Positions 31,901-49,064 are shown, counted from the stretch's first letter. The stretch: DNA of 64,000 bases from Lumbricus terrestris (GCA_949752735.1 OX457037.1:19945039-20009038); one strand, 5' to 3'. Notes: a model not told the origin generated them from the sequence alone. A program made the numbers and translations.

Positions 31901-33116
31901 GTGCATAAAATCAAATCAAAACATTCATTAATCTTGGTGACTAATCAAGAACAGTATATATCACTCAATGAGGCTGATGATCACAAAGGAGACCTTGAAG
32001 GGGTCTTACGGCCCCGATAGGTATACGGCCCCCAAAATAGCAGGACAGTCCCGTGGTCCAATATACATTAGACTAATGTAGACATAATAATTATTAAAAA
32101 GATCTTAACTAAATCTTAACTATTGACTCAACAACACGCATCATATAGGTCAGCATTCAGTCTAAGTAAATTGCAATGACACGAAGATTAGTTGCAAATA
32201 ATTAAGTCTCAATTCGATGCATGGCTTTTTTTAACGTGCAGTTGCACACAAAATGTGCAGTTCTAAATGGATTTGTGCAATTGTAGAAGCACTTCTGTAC
32301 AGTTAAAACTGGCGAAAAAAGGCCATTGTCCTCCGATTGGACATAATTTAAAATGGAAAGTGGGAAGAAAAAAGGGTTGTGCAGTTCTAAGAATTCCTTA
32401 AAAACAGCCCTGATTCAATGGAGTGGATGGGGTAGGCTATACATCAATATCTGCTGCTGAATCAGACAGATTCATGGGCGCACTACAGGTCAGTCTAGAC
32501 CGATCAAGAAGATAGACGCGCAAATCCTTTTTTAAAGAGACAAGCTCATAGGTTGGGAAGTTTCCTAATAATTATTGATAATGGAATCTTGTTCCATGCT
32601 ATGTGCTTGTGGCCCCCATGTATACATGTACTTGAAGACACTTGATCAATGATCATGCCTCCTATTAAGTATATCACTGAAGAGCATGCACATAATACGA
32701 CATGATAATTATTATAGCACCCATCTTCGATCGCGATTGATAAAACAACAGCGGCCGACATACTTACTTGCATAATAACGTTCCGTCTCTGAGTGTGTTG
32801 TAGAAGGTGTTTGGAGAGGCGTCGATGTCTTGTTGAGTGGCGGGTATGTCTTCGGTACCGGTCATTAGTTGGACCCAGTGCAGACATTTCGAGCCCTCCT
32901 CTGGACTGTAATTGGCGTCGACCTATAGACACACACAATACGTTACTATTGCTATTATCGTTATTATTGTTATTATTGTTATTACTATTATTGTTATCAT
33001 CATTGTTATTAATGTTATTATCATCATTGTTATTATTGGTACTATTATTATCATTATTATTATTGTTATCATCATTGTTATTAATGTTATCATTATTGTT
33101 ATTATTGTTAGCCTAC

Positions 33117-33153
<37 letters not shown>

Positions 33154-34197
33154 GTTATTATAATTACTATAGCACGCTAACTACATTCATCTGCTTAGGC
33201 CTAGATAGGTAACCCGATATCAAATAGGCGTACAGTGACATTTTAAATAACGTTTAACGTTTTGCTCTTTTTGCTATTTTTTACCTTGCCTTATTTCTCA
33301 TAATTGTACGCAAAACCGGACCAATGGAGTATTTAGTGAATGTGCAATTCCCAGACTCAAGTAGAAGCCTACGTACCTGCTTACTTCAACAGCATAAAAG
33401 CTAAACAAATTCAACAAAAGGGAGAGGTCAGAAGGGTAGGCTAATGCCCCTCTCAATATTGAAAACGGCTAGACGATTCTCGTTAGCGAATAGTCAGTTG
33501 CACTGTCGGCGTGACTTCAATGGTGAAGCCATGCGAATAAATCACTGATCGCCATACATCTTTCTATCATAATAGCCTACATTGTTTTCTTAGAACATGG
33601 TCCGTATTGCTACACAGTACCGTATAGCTCGTAGGCCTGTTATACGTGCAAGCGCTTTACACGCAGAGATATCACCTTGCATCCAACCGTGACCATACTA
33701 CGCAGGGACTTGAATCTTGAGTTTCCACGGCCAATACACGAGGACCATGAATGCCGTGGCGCTCATTCAAACATGGTATACGGCCAAGAACCTCACCCGG
33801 TCTGTTCATTCGAAATAATAATAATTATATGGGTCATCGGTCAAGGTCGCACAGTAGTCTGAACGTGCAACCCACATTTGCATTTTTCAGTGCATCAGAA
33901 TTCCAATAACTGTATCTGGAGTACACTAACATTGTCCTACTTTTCTCTCTGCCGTGCATTATTTTATCTAACAGTGTCCGGCGTTTCACCGCAGATTGGC
34001 ATTATTACTATCCTCGTATACACTTACCGGTAGACTACATGAACAATGCTTCCCCAATTTTGTCATAATTATAACAAATAAAATTTTAAAAAGAAGAAGA
34101 AGAATAACAGCAATATTAACAATAATAATAATAATAATAATGATTATAATAATAATAATAGGCCTAATTATAATAATAGGCCTAATAATAATAGGCC

Positions 34198-34233
<36 letters not shown>

Positions 34234-37200
34234 CATTAATAGTAATAATAATAATAACAATGACAATTTGTATAGCACAGTAACACGGCCCTACCGCTAC
34301 AAGGGCGCCTCACAAACAGCTAACAGTGGGATAAGTCTCGATAAGCGTTATTCAACTGACAATCGAAATATCTGGCTTTCAAATCTTCGTTCTCCATGGC
34401 AGAAAATGTCAACAGAGATTTCTGCTCCACAGGCGCCCCGTGTACACTCGGTCATAACGAATACACTCTGACTGTCGATGGGAAGAATTTATTTACTAAG
34501 ATTAGATGGCGAGGTAGAGGATTAGCCATTCGCCCTCATCATATGCCGAGGCTAGGAAAATGAAGTCGCTAGCAATAAAATTCATACCAATGGATGACTT
34601 AGGACTAACTTACCGTGGCGTAGGCAGGAATTTATGATGGGGAGGGGTTTGGGGGTTTTATGGCCTGGCCGGATACTATTTCTGACACCAACCCAATAGT
34701 GTTACAGCAAATAAAAAGGGAATAAAGTACCAAAGAGAATAAAGTAAGAAAAGCAATTATTACTACAAGCAATTGTTTTTTTTCTTCTTATTTGAGTAGA
34801 TAAATAACCTTTTTAAAAAACTTTTTCTAGGCCAATGGGTGGGGTTTACCCCCCGAAACTCCCCTGGATCGCCAGCAATAACATTCATACCAATGGATGC
34901 CTTAGGACTTGCTTACCGGACGCCTTCTTTTCACATTCTTCTTCTTACGTTTATTACCATTACACTTAGTTAAGCTAGTTTCATCTTTCCCCAAGGACAA
35001 CGGAATTTTATCAACGAAATATCCAGTCGATGTTATACTCCGCGCCTCTTTTAGCCTCCTCGCATCGTCCACTTCGCGCTTCAAACAGGTTTTGATCCTC
35101 TAATTCCTCCCAGGCTCCCACTATAACAAAGACAATAGATCAGTCACGGTCTATTATCTCAGTTGGACTATCTCTTTGGAACATGACTATGATACGCTGT
35201 TCCCATCTATTCGATCTCACATTCTAGCTGGTAATTCCTCCTTCTCATTTCCTCCCTCAAACCTACGTGTATGTCTTCTCTAGTAGTTTTGCGCAATGGG
35301 AGCACCTCTAACGGTACACCTATAGAGGCGCTTTATAAATGCTTTAATACAATACACAATGATTATACTTCTTCGTAGCCTACATTAATGGCATCATCAT
35401 ACCTTTCTCTGTACATCGGCCGCTAATCCTGACTTTCCCGCTCTGTAGCTCATGATTTCAGTTCTTCGGATGTCGTTTAGTTTCCAACTCTGTCCAGCAG
35501 CAGACTATAAACGACGTCAAGTCTCAGAAACTCGTCGATAGATGACAGCACAAAGCACAGACTAAAGCGCCACCACGCGGCGACTCATTTATCAATGTCC
35601 TTGTTTGGAGATATCTGCGACTTCGGTGCATGGGGAAATATTTATGGCTAGGGGAGAGGGAGGGAAGGAGAGGGGGGACCCGCAAGAGGACCGGTTGGGG
35701 GTGGGGGTGGGGTGGGGTGGGGGTGGGAGGGTGGGTCTGGTGAAGGAATGCGTCAGCCTGGTATGGCATCGAATAATGACGCTGGTCTGTTAAACGTCAA
35801 GTTTTACCGCTAATTGGTCTGCTGTGATTGGGCGCTCCCTAGGCCTTCCTACATAGATATTATAATTATATCCTTCATATACATAATACTTCATTGAAGC
35901 TCATTCCTTAATAACCTATAATTATATATAGATATAGCTATGAAAAACCATATACATATGATGCATATAATGTGTTAGAGATTTTGCGATATCTACTGTA
36001 CAATATCGAACATTATTAAAAAAATTAAACCGCAGAAAGGTCTATAAACTCAATGATCATCGTAGGCTATACAATGCATAATTATGTGCTTGCTATAACA
36101 GCCATGATATATACACGGTGAACGGAAAAAAAACCGAACCTGTATACTATTGCTGCAATGATTGATGTAAAAGTAGGAATTTCGAAGTGAAATTTTACAG
36201 GCTTATAGACAATTTATATTTACACATCATGGCCAGATTTCATCAAAATATTTCAAACCGAACAAAAGTTATATCACTTTTAGTGAGGCCACCCACCGTT
36301 TTTTGACGATTCAAAGACGTAACGCAGCAAAAAGTAGCAAAGACACGATTTTATTACGTCTCATCTCAAATAATTGTTATCAAATAGCCTTCATATTGCC
36401 AGATGATCATTATTATTACTATTTAAGAAAGAGACAGGGTACCAGCGTAACTGCACGTCACTGAAAAGTCACTTAGCAAGATGACAATCAAGTTGGTAAA
36501 TAAGGGTTCTGTCAGATTATTAATTTTGTTATTAATCAATGCAATTCAAATTTTTTTTAAAATGAAAATGGCCAAGGTGTCAATGACAGACAAAATGTGT
36601 ATTCAGACGCCTCCTGAGCAAGATCCTATGAGCAACGTCTACTCTGATAAAAAGTGAGAGCAAAGATTAAGAGTTGAGCTGAGAGTCAAGAGATTTGACG
36701 TGAATGAAAGGAGATCGGCTCGATTGTTCTGGTTTCATTGAGAAAGCCATTGGCCCTAAATCTTCGGATTTGAACCCGATGGATTGATAATCAATTGCGG
36801 AGAGCTATGCTGACGAAATATCACAATCTGCAAAGAAAACCAAGAGCGGTAAGAGAATTGATGGGCGCATTGGAGTTAACAAATTAGGCGTCAATTTAGT
36901 CGTCAATTTTGCGTCGCGTTTTTGAATCGTGAAAAAACGGTGGGTGGCCTCACTAAAAGTGATATAAATTTTGTTCTGTTTGAAATATTTTGATGAAATC
37001 TGGCCAAGATGTGTAAATATAAATTGTCTATAAGCCTGTAAAATTTCATTTCGAAATTCCTACTTTTACATCAATCATTGCAGCAATAGTAGAGGTTCGG
37101 TTTTTTTCCGTTCACCGTGTATATATATGTATAATTTGTATATATATATATGCCTATGTATTTACGCGTGCATTTATTTCTACATGTATGTTACAGTATG

Positions 37201-37595
37201 TACAGACGCACATGCAGCTACATATACACATATATAATTATGAATATCTATAATTATAGGCTATATATTATACACAGTGATATTGTTTATAATAATGACT
37301 GTAGGGCCTATTAAAAGAGTCGTCTGCAACAGTCGTGCTGCATCTGTCTTAATCTGTCTCGTGTATCTTATCCTGCCTGCCTGTCTGTCTCTCTACATGT
37401 CTTTCTTTCTTTCTGTCGGTCTGTCTTTCTTTCTTTATTTAATTCATTCTGTCTGCCTGTCTGTCTGTCTGTCTGTCTGTCTTTCTTTCTTTCTTTCTGT
37501 CGGTCTGTCTTTCTTTCTTTATTTCATTCATTCTGTCTGCCTGTCTGTCTGTCTGTCTGTCTTTCTTTCTTTCTGTCGGTCTGTCTATCTGTCTA

Positions 37596-37644
<49 letters not shown>

Positions 37645-40600
37645 ATGTCTGTATGTTTGATGATTCATGTGTCCTTCAGTTGGATCCAGCACAGCGCTGG
37701 GCATGCACCATCCTCAACGTTGCAAAGGTATGCGACGTAGGTGATAACTGATAAGGTCGCTAAGTGCAGACACGTGGGTTTCTCTACGAGAATGAAGTAT
37801 TGGCAGACCCAAAGTTTAATAATGAGGTCAGACTTAAAGATGTGGTAGCTTTATAGTATCGTGAAGTTTGATGACCTTTAAACTTTACCTCGTGGTCTAT
37901 GACCTTTTAGTGACCCAATTTTATGACTTTTATGTCATTCGGGATTAAGTTGGTAAACCTCACTCTAACCCTAACCATTTACCGTTAGATCCATTTAGGA
38001 GATTTGTATAGCGCCTCATTAAGACCATCCACTCAGAAGGACATGCTCAGATGGCTTGTTCTAAGGCTAGATAAGTATACGTTCTTATCTGGATTTAGTT
38101 GGTGACCTTCACCCTGACCCTGAGTGTTTTCCGTTAGATGGTTTGTCCTGAAACAATAGATGAATAGGCCTACGTCATTATTTTTGAACCGCCTTTGTAG
38201 TACTTATTCGAAACTCAAAGGACATTCTCCTCCCAAGTGTTTCTGATTCAGGGCGTCCTACGATGAACTCGCACCCTATAGCTTCGAATCCTAGGTCCAC
38301 CCATGTCTACAGCGTCCCTATATTACGTCATAGGAAATTCGACTTCTCCAGGAATCCAGGCCCCGTTGATTCTAAGTAGAGAGTAAGTGACCCACCAGAT
38401 GGCATATAATTACATATTGAATGACAAATTGGCATCTTGTTTCCAGATAGACGCCCAGTTCGTGAATAACTAGGTGGCCAGTGGCGTAACAATAGGGTAG
38501 ACTGGGTAGACAAAGTCTAGGGGCCCCGAGTGTAGAGGCCCCCAGAGGGGCCCCCGAGTTCCTAGTTACGCCACTGTAAGTGATAATACATTTCAATATT
38601 CACATTTTGTCTAGGGGCCCCCGAGTTCCTAGTTACGCCACTGTAGGTGGCCTATACTCTCTGACAAATTGGGTTCAAAATTGTTCGAATTTATAACAAT
38701 TAAGTTCCCTATCGTTAGCTGAAAATTCTAAATTCCACCAAAAAGTCGAATAAAGCAAGTGAAATGATGATAGCTGCATGAATTGAGTGAGATTGGGAAA
38801 TTTATTTGAAAAACTGCCAAGTCATTTCATGAAAAAACCGCAAAAAGCAGCGAACAATAATTTATTAATAGGCGAATTTCTGCATGCCGGGACACGTCTT
38901 GATTTTAGCCGCAAACATTTTAATTAAAAAAATTAGGGTTGAGCTGTCGTCTGGATTAATGTGCAGACCAAAGCCAATGACCTAATTTGCCTCATTGAAT
39001 GTGCCGCCCCAGGCCAAAAGCCTCTTTTATATAGCCTAGCTTTCATTCACCACAATATAATGTGGTAACACATTAGCAGGACAAAAAGTAAGTACAAAAC
39101 AGAATAGGCCTACAACATTTTCAGGCCAGCATGATAGACCTACCTGTATTTTACTAATTAAAAGCTAGTATGGCCTTGGTTTATGCGTATTTAAATATCT
39201 ATAATTATTATGTTATCACTACTTCTACCAATGTACCATAACGACCGTTGCTGCTGCTACTATTGTAATAGTAATACTACTACTGCCGTTATTGCTATGC
39301 AATACTACTCATAATTATTTACTACTCATTTTTAGCCTACTACTCATATTACTACCTCTGCTACTACAATTCTACTGTTATTATTGTTTTAGTGTTATTA
39401 TTGCTATTACCATTAGTCAGGGCCTACTACGCCATGGGGGGATGGAAGCAGACTGCTTCCAATTTGGGCCAGGGGGGGAAAGGTTTCCCCCCCCTGGGAA
39501 AAAAGTCCATCTGTCATGGACTTCCTCCTGGTAAATACCCCGAACAATCCCGTAATAACACAGGGTAAATCTTCATATAATTTGACTTTTGCTTAACACT
39601 CACATAAATTTGTCCTTGCGCTTCCATCACATTCGCACCCATCAGGGCTTGCCACATGGGGGGAGTAAGTAGACTAATCCAGCTTGCGCCAGAGGGAAAT
39701 CCCCCCCCCCAATGATAGATGGGTTTAAGAGATTTTCTTCTGGACTCCCTCTGTTGTACTCCTCCCCGCACACCCACGAAAATTCCTCTTGAACGTTCAT
39801 CCTGCCATCTCAAGGGCATATATTCATTTAGTATGACCTTTGCTTTACAGTCACATTTGCCTCTGCACGTATATGGCGCTCGCTCTCACAACTCATAATT
39901 CGGCCTAATTACATTAATTGTTGACATTTTGTTAAGGTATATTGTATGTACTGAAACTGCATTGGTTTTATAATATTGCTCTCAAATAAAATGAACGATA
40001 TATTTTAAGAATGAATTTTAGTGATAGGAGGCAAGGAAGCAACAGTAAATTAGTAGCCTACTTTTGTTTATAGTAAAGGTTTTTAATCTGTTTAAGTAAA
40101 CATTAATCAAGCAATAAAAGCTTGGTTGCTCAACAATTGAAGTTCAAAATCAAGTAAAGCAAATGGCTTATAAATTCCTCCCTCAAACATTAAAGCACTA
40201 TTGAAGTCTGTATTTGCAAATTGCTTACACTTTTGAAGCCTACATTTGAGGGAAATGTTCGAAGGAATTGTCCTATTGAAACGCTCTGGTGGAATCCAGA
40301 GAGGAAATTACGGGGAGTGGTCCTGGGAAATGTCCATGGGATATGTCTGGATCAGACAATGGATGTTGCTGAGTATTGTACAACTGACAGTAGACTACTC
40401 AATTTGATATACCAAAAGAAATTGATAATTTACTGAATGCTGAACCTTTTCAAACTTCACATGACTACTATACAGTGTTTAACGCACTGCATGCGAACCC
40501 ATAATGAGAAATTTTAGAATGTTACCATTATATTGTGCAAATTTTAAACAATTAAATCATGGGGAGGCGACATTTCATGATATCCTAAACCACGTTTCTG

Positions 40601-40938
40601 AGCATTAATTCACCTGCAATTTTCTGAAGTCGACAGCTTTAAGAGGTACAATTATATGAGCGATACAGCTAGCAAACAAGAGCCTAAAACATGCGCTCTA
40701 GTCGATGACAACAGCTAAAAATGCATTGGTTTCTGGGGCTCCGCCCCAGACCCCGCTGGGGGAACTCACGACGCTCCCCCAGACTCCCTAGTCGCTATGG
40801 GCTTCATGCCTTCGGCACTCGCAGCTTCGCGCCTTCGACGCTTGCAATATAGACAAAAAGTTTCTGTTAGGGGGGAATGCTTCCACCTCTCAAGGGGGGA
40901 TAGTAGGCCCTGCCATTAGTATTAGTACTTTAATCATT

Positions 40939-41013
<75 letters not shown>

Positions 41014-41022
41014 GTCATCATC

Positions 41023-41053
<31 letters not shown>

Positions 41054-42024
41054 CCAACACAACAACACCAACAACAACATTTTAAGTAGTGGTGGTAGAG
41101 GCAGAATAGGAGTAGGCCTAAATACCTCGCATCAGTAGGCTAATTCTGCTATATGGGGCCTCCCTGATGAAAATCTACAAAACACCTTGAAATTCCTAAC
41201 CAGCATCGGTCCCTAAATATCTCAATGAATCACATCTGGTTATCAATAAATCATACTAAAAATTAATTATCCGGTTAATTAAGAGGCTGTAAGGAATTTT
41301 GATTACCCAGACCGTGCAGTTTCAAGCACGAGCGCAATGGGTTGCGACGACAGGGTTAATAAGGTCAGAATCCACATAGTTTATGCCACGTCGGAGAAAG
41401 ATGCATGGAAGAGATACCGAGCGATACGAATACATGCAGACAAATAGATGGGAGTGTCTGTTAAAAATACACGACGATTAATCATAATTCATTGACGTTC
41501 AATAGCATACTTGTAATTATAAACACTTAGCATGGAGGGATACATTCATTTGTTAATTCATTTAGTCAAAGATAATACACATAAGGGCAAGTCGGGCATA
41601 CATAAGGCGAAAATACATACAGGTAATGCATGCAGCAGCAGACCTACGTTAAGCAAATACACGAATACATGCATGCGTACATACTTACATACGCAATATG
41701 ACATGCATACATACGTACGTCGTACTACGGACATACATACTTACATGCATACATGCATACATACATATATACATTAGTACATACATACATACATACATAC
41801 ATACATACATACATACATACATACATACATACATACATACATACATACATACATACATACATACATACATACATACATACATACATACATACATACATAC
41901 ATACATACATACATACAATGTCATACATACATACATACATACATACATACATACATACATACATACATACATACATACATACATACATACAATGTCATAC
42001 ATACATACATACATACATACATAG

Positions 42025-42055
<31 letters not shown>

Positions 42056-42230
42056 CATACATACATACATACATACATACATACATACATACATACATAC
42101 ATACATACATACATACATACATACATACATACATACATACATACATACATACATACATACATACAATGTCATACATACATACATACATACATACATACAT
42201 ACATGCATACATGCATACATACATACATAG

Positions 42231-42261
<31 letters not shown>

Positions 42262-45200
42262 CATACATACATACATACATACATACATACATACATACAT
42301 ACATACATACATACATACATACATACATACATACATACATACATACATACATACATACATACATACATACATACATACATACATACATACATACATACAT
42401 ACATACATACATACATACATACATACATACATACATACATACATACATACATACATACATACATACATACATACATACATACATACATACATACATACAT
42501 ACATACATACATACATACATACATACATACATACATACATACATACATACATACATACATACATACATACATACATACATACATACATACATACATACAT
42601 ACATACATACATACACGAATACAATATACTGGCAGGCAGACAGAGAGGCATGGCCTTGTGCGACCGGAACTTGAAGAAATGCCATTCATAGCATAGGAAT
42701 GCGATTGATAAGCAACGAGTTGACGGTCGTGGGGTGGGTGGGAAAAAACTCCCTTTTACTTAGAAAAATCTAGTCGCAAATGGCAGCAGCCAGGGATAGT
42801 CATTCAGTCAGCGAACAGCAACAACAACAACACGTGAATAGTGAATATGCAGAATATGGGAAAATTGAACCGATTACGAGAGAGTATAATTATTATGTGA
42901 AATTATAATTATATGAATAAGTCAGACCTATATGTAGGTCATATGACTCATAGACAAATGCATTCATTCGTTGAAACTAGGTCAACGACCTAAATCGCGC
43001 TCATTCGTTGAAACTAGGTCAATATGTCACGTAGACCTAATCGCCAGTTGTTCAGCATCGCTGTGATGAATGGACCAGGATCTCATATCATATGTAATGA
43101 CGTCACACTTTTCCGCATGCATCCTTGACCTGCTCATTTTCTCAATGAATTGCTCGTGTGAAGTACTTCATCAGCGTTGCCAGTTTGAATGGATGTTACG
43201 CCATCTAAAGCCACCGTGACACAGCATGTAGTGACAGTGATGGTCTAAAATTCAAATGTCTTAAATGATTGACGATCGGAATGCGGAACTGTATCCACAA
43301 TGATAATGGTGAAAGGAACGTACACTCTCGCAAATATAGATAACCAATGATGATTAATGATAATCATTCTTAAATATTAATATGCTTGCTCTTTGCGTGT
43401 ATACCTTCTTCTGACTGTGAATTGGAGCATGAAGACGACTGTAGCTATGATATGAAGAACTTAGAACGGGTACGCTAAACTATGGCAAACTATGGTAAAC
43501 TATGGTAAACTATGGTAAACTATGGTAAACTATGGTAAACTATGGTTAACTATGGTAAACTATGGTAAATTACATGTTTGTTAAGAAATGAGAAAAATGA
43601 GTCAATGATCACGAAGTTGAGAACTGTGGCAATGCATGTCATATGGATTCGACGAATAGTGACAATAATTATTATGACTTCCATGATCAGAGCCTCCATT
43701 CTTTGGGTTTTTCTAAAGTCATTGGATTTGTGAATCTATGTGGGATATAGGCCCTAAAAAATTTGCATGTCAATCTGGGGATTTCATTATTAAATCTGCA
43801 AACTAACGCCGAGAATGTGCTTGTTGGAAGATAGCCTACGTGCGATAGACCTATGCTACATTGGATGAAGGAAAGGAGCGGAAGTCGGATAGTACAATCA
43901 ATGTTGATACCGAACTTCACATCAGTGAATCGGTTTAGAAAATACGTTTATTACTAAAAATTATTGCAACTCATCAACATTGTAATTTGCTAATCTAACC
44001 AGGGCTGTTTTAAAGGAATTTTTAGAGCTGCACAACTCCTTCTTTTCTTTCCCATCCTCCATGGTAAATTTCTTCCAATCGGAGGACAACGACCTTTTTT
44101 ACTAGTTTTAACTGTACAGAAGTGCTTCTACAACTGCAGAAATCTGCAAACTAATTCTTTGAGGAGGTCTTTGAGAAGATAGATGAGGGAAAACCAGTGG
44201 ATGTGATTTACCTAGACTTTGCAAAGGCATTTGATAAAGTACCCCATAAAAGACTAATTAAAAAGTTGCAAGCATGTGGGATTAGTGGGCAGGTACTCAA
44301 GTGGATTCAAAACTGGCTTTCAGATAGAAGACAAAAGGTGGGAATAGGCAATAAACATTCTAGGTGGGCAGCAGTGCTAAGTGGAGTGCCACAAGGATCA
44401 GTGTTGGGGCCACTGTTGTTTGTACTTTTCATCAATGACATAGATGATGGGGTTCTATCGAAAATTTCTAAGTTTGCGGATGACACAAAACTATGTAGAG
44501 CAGTGGGTAATGAAGAAGAAGCAGAGATACTACAGGAAGATCTACGAAGAATGTTTAGATGGTCGCAGGACTGGCAAATGCTCTTTAATTTGGAAAAGTG
44601 TTCAGTGATGCATATGGGGAAAAGAAACCAGGAGTTTGCATATGAAATGGGAGGTAAGGTACTGAGGGTTAGCGAGGAAGAAAGGGACTTAGGAGTGATT
44701 ATGCACAAGAGTGCAAAACCCTCAAGGCAATGTGCGGAAGCATCAAAAAAGGCAAATTCAACATTAGGCATGATAAAAAGGACAATAGTTACTAGAGACA
44801 AGGACACGTTACTGAGGTTGTATAAATCACTGGTTAGGCCACAGTTGGAATACTGCATTCAGGCATGGAACCCATACCTGAAACAGGACATTGAAAAATT
44901 GGAGAAAGTGCAAAGAAGAGCTACGAAGATGATTTGGGGCTACAAAGATTTGAGCTATGAAGAGAGGTTGGAGAGGTGTGGGCTAACAACACTGGAGAGA
45001 CGGAGAAGCAGGGGAGACCTAATTGAAGCATATAAGATCATTACTGGAAAGGAAGCACTAGGTTGGGAGAAATTCTTTGAATTAGCACCAAACAAAGCAA
45101 CTCGGGGTCATAGGTACAAATTGTTTAAGAAGCCAAGAGGAACATTGGGACAGAAATTCTTTAGTGCTAGAGTTGTAGACATGTGGAACGGCTTGGATGA

Positions 45201-48200
45201 CAGCACTGTGTCGGTGGACACGGTCTCAGCATTTAAAAGGAAACTAGGAAAATTGGGCTACTAGACGTTCCAGGTTAATTTGCAGTGGTTCTAACACAGA
45301 CCCAGTGTCTTCTGAACCACTTAAAACCCATGTTATGTTATGTTATGTTAAATCCATTTAGAACTGCCCATTTTGTGTACAACTGCACGTTAAAAAAGCC
45401 CTGAATCTAACGTCATGCTCCGGTTTTCGTTTTTGCTCTGCATCTTTGCGAATAGGCTAACTGGGATTGTGAGACCACATTTCCTCGGATTGACCTTCCC
45501 GTATATTATAAACTGCATGATACCCGAACGATCAGAGAGTCCTGGCTATTGCAGACTTGATTAGCCTATAGCTCCGGTGATAGCTATAATCTACAGTTGG
45601 ACTTTTTGACACGGTTTTTGTGGGCGCTGAGAATTTTTCGAAGATTTGCATTACATAGTATTTCGCCATGACTATTTTCTGTTTGAATAAAAAGAAAAGT
45701 GTCCGCTCCAGGCTCCAGCTAATCCCAAAAGGCTGCATTTGGCCTAAAGTGTTAGGGACTTCATTTTTCATGGCTTTAGTGTTGTTCAATATGCGGATGA
45801 TTTCAAGTGACTCGCCAGAGCTCGCTAAGCTTTGCAATATGTGTAAAATGAAGCAAAGGACAGACAGAGTCATCAGTGCTCGACTTGAATGCTCTTTTTT
45901 TATTGATATAGTAACGAGGTTTGGTATGCTACAACGAAGGCCAATCCAACAACTATAGCCTATAATAGGTTTGATAATAATATTGTCTGAGGACTGCCTC
46001 ACCGTAGGTCCGTTGCCCCGATTCCTACCCAATTTTACTGTGGTTGCCTATCTTCAAGACCCTGGCCTGTCACTTCCTGGAAAATATAACCAATAAAATT
46101 GGCCAGATATTAGAGTATAGTTTTGACACCCATCATATACTTTATACGCCGCATAACCTTAGTGTCGTATGGACACCGTATAAAAGTCAATATGTGTCTT
46201 TTCAGATGTGCGTTTCTGTAGGCCTACTTTTGTGTATGTATGTATTTGTGTATGTATAGTTATGTGTGTGCATGTTTGTGTAAGAAACTTGTTCAGCAGA
46301 TATTACTGCGTGCTCTGAACATTTGCCTCAAGGGCCTGAATAGGTGCTTATAACATAATTATAGTTTCTCATGCTGTATGCAGTGTATAGTCTACTATGG
46401 CTTTGCATAGGCCTATAATGGTAGGCTAAATAAAAAGACCGACCATAGTAAATAGAGAAACGGTTTAGTTGTGTACAACAATAAATAGCAATACACGTGA
46501 AAATAACTCTTCAAATGCACTTGTATAACTTAAAATTATGCTTTTGAAGAAGCAAAAACTTTTGTACACAGCTATAGGTCATGAATGCATTCCTAGTATA
46601 TCAGCTTGACAAGTTATTCTAAGTGTTAACATACACATGCAGCAATCGGAGTCATTTGAACAGTTTTTCTCACACTACAGTTTACAGTTTCGGTTTATAA
46701 TATCGGATAGGCAGTTCAGCATTGAAAGACAACAATGTATACGGCAGTTGTATATAGAATCAGAATCAAGTGAAACTGATATTTGTTTCCATCACCAACA
46801 TTATCGGAAACCGACAAAACTAGACAACTAAACACCTGATGTTAAATTAAGTTAGCAATATTAGGTTACACATTTATACATTTATACGAGATAAGATAAT
46901 TTATATTTCGAGATTTAAAAAATAAAAGATATGAAGAATTTTCATCTATCTTCTTCTTCTATCTTTCATGTGACACATTTTTGTCTGCTCAAGTTATCCT
47001 AATAACGCAGTAGGCTACTTTCATTCGGACCGGTCAACCTCCAGTACATGGACTGAAAACAATGTCTATAGGCTTGCAGCGTTTCCCAAACTATTCTGGC
47101 CACGGAACCTTTGAAAATTCACATTCTCTGGCGGAACCCTATCGCAACTACAGGAAGGCTCTGAAATAGCCACCAAATTCCAAATAGCGGCTGAAATCAT
47201 TCTAATAACATTATGAGCCTAACACAGCGCTCATTCATTTAAAAGGACTGGTGACAGTTTAAAACTTTGTATGCAGTATTTTGTATTCAAAACACCATCT
47301 CTGGAATATTTTATTACCAATAAAATTTCTCAGCTAAGATATAATTTATCGTAACACTTCGCGGGATCCCCTTGCATTCACCTCACGGAACCCTGGGTTC
47401 CGCGGAACCCACTTTGGGAAACAAACGCTGCTATAGACGATTCGTATTGATTCTGAGCTTCAACTTCTTGGCACGAGCAGTCCAGGACTGAGTCTTTCGT
47501 AGCAGAGACTGCAGAATCCGTCGAAACCCGGATCCCCGTATCTGTCGCAGCCAGCTGTTAGGCAACACTTCGCTCTGGTTCTTGGTGACGAATAGTTCCT
47601 CAGTGCTGGTCCATTGCCTTGGTGCGTTGGAGGAGACAGAACCTTCGCTGCGTGAACATCCCGAGGTGACTTCGGAGGCTTTTGTTTGTTGGATCGAGAG
47701 GATCTCTCAGCAGGTAGGACGATTGCCGATGCATCGACCTTAGTCGTACGAACCTGGTTTTCTGAGAGTTTTAATAAAAAGCTGCGTCGCTGTTCCTTCT
47801 TTCGTTCTAGGTCTGCAACGAGAAATATTGGTACAATTATAGAATATGAAAAAGAATATTATTTGATGGTTTTTACCACGAGAAGCAACAAGAATGCAAC
47901 TGTGTGCGAAATGTAGAAAAATAACTGACTTTGAGCCATGGGAAGTTTGAATACGGAAAGAAGATTTAGATCTGAGGTCCTTAGAAAGACTATAATGAGG
48001 TCCTTAGAAAGACTATATAGGTGGTCGAACCTTCCCAACCCCGGCAATTCTCACCCTGTGGTATAATATGGTTGATCTGTGCTCAAATCTGTGAAATGAT
48101 GATGCACAAAGGGGTTATACCAAATTACCAAAAGAACTCATTCAATAAATCCTTAGTAATCATGTGTCTTCATCCACCAATGTTGGACCAGTTAAATACA

Positions 48201-48898
48201 TGCACATCAATTCGAAACATCATCAAACGCAGTCGCATATAGGCTATATATGTCTACCTGCCAATTACAGATCTGTATACCAAGAAGCCAATGTGACTTT
48301 ATCTATATCTCATTGAGTTGATTCTTCGGCGATTCAGTTGTTTTTTTTCACTGAGGATATCCGGAAATCAGGTATGGAAACTGATGTCGGAAAGGAATAC
48401 AGGAATACAGTGGCCTAACTTATATATCTGAACGTATTATACAAATGCTTTTAGGTTGCTGACCTCTTGCCGCAAATATCTGCATTCTGAGGCATGAAAG
48501 ACAAAGTCCGAGTTGTTGATTCGTCACAATTCCTTCGCATCCGTCCATCAGACATTGAACACCAGACACTATTGAGGAAGGGACTGGCCGAACAACTGCA
48601 GCACAAATCAAAGACGAATTTCATCAGTTAAATTATTACTATCCTATTCTGTTATATCAACAACAACAACTACCACTACTACTGCTGATGTTGTTACTGT
48701 AGCACCTCTGAGTAGTTTCATTGAAGAGGCGTTATATAAATAATTGAATGAATGAATGAATAAATGAATGAATTAACTACTTCTACTAGCCCTACTAACA
48801 GTATTATCATTGCTATTATTATTATTTTTTTACCCTCGGGATTTCAAAAAATTATCCGGAGACGTAAAAAATTGCATTCTGGAATGGCGTTCTGGACA

Positions 48899-48982
<84 letters not shown>

Positions 48983-48990
48983 TATTTTTA

Positions 48991-49064
<74 letters not shown>
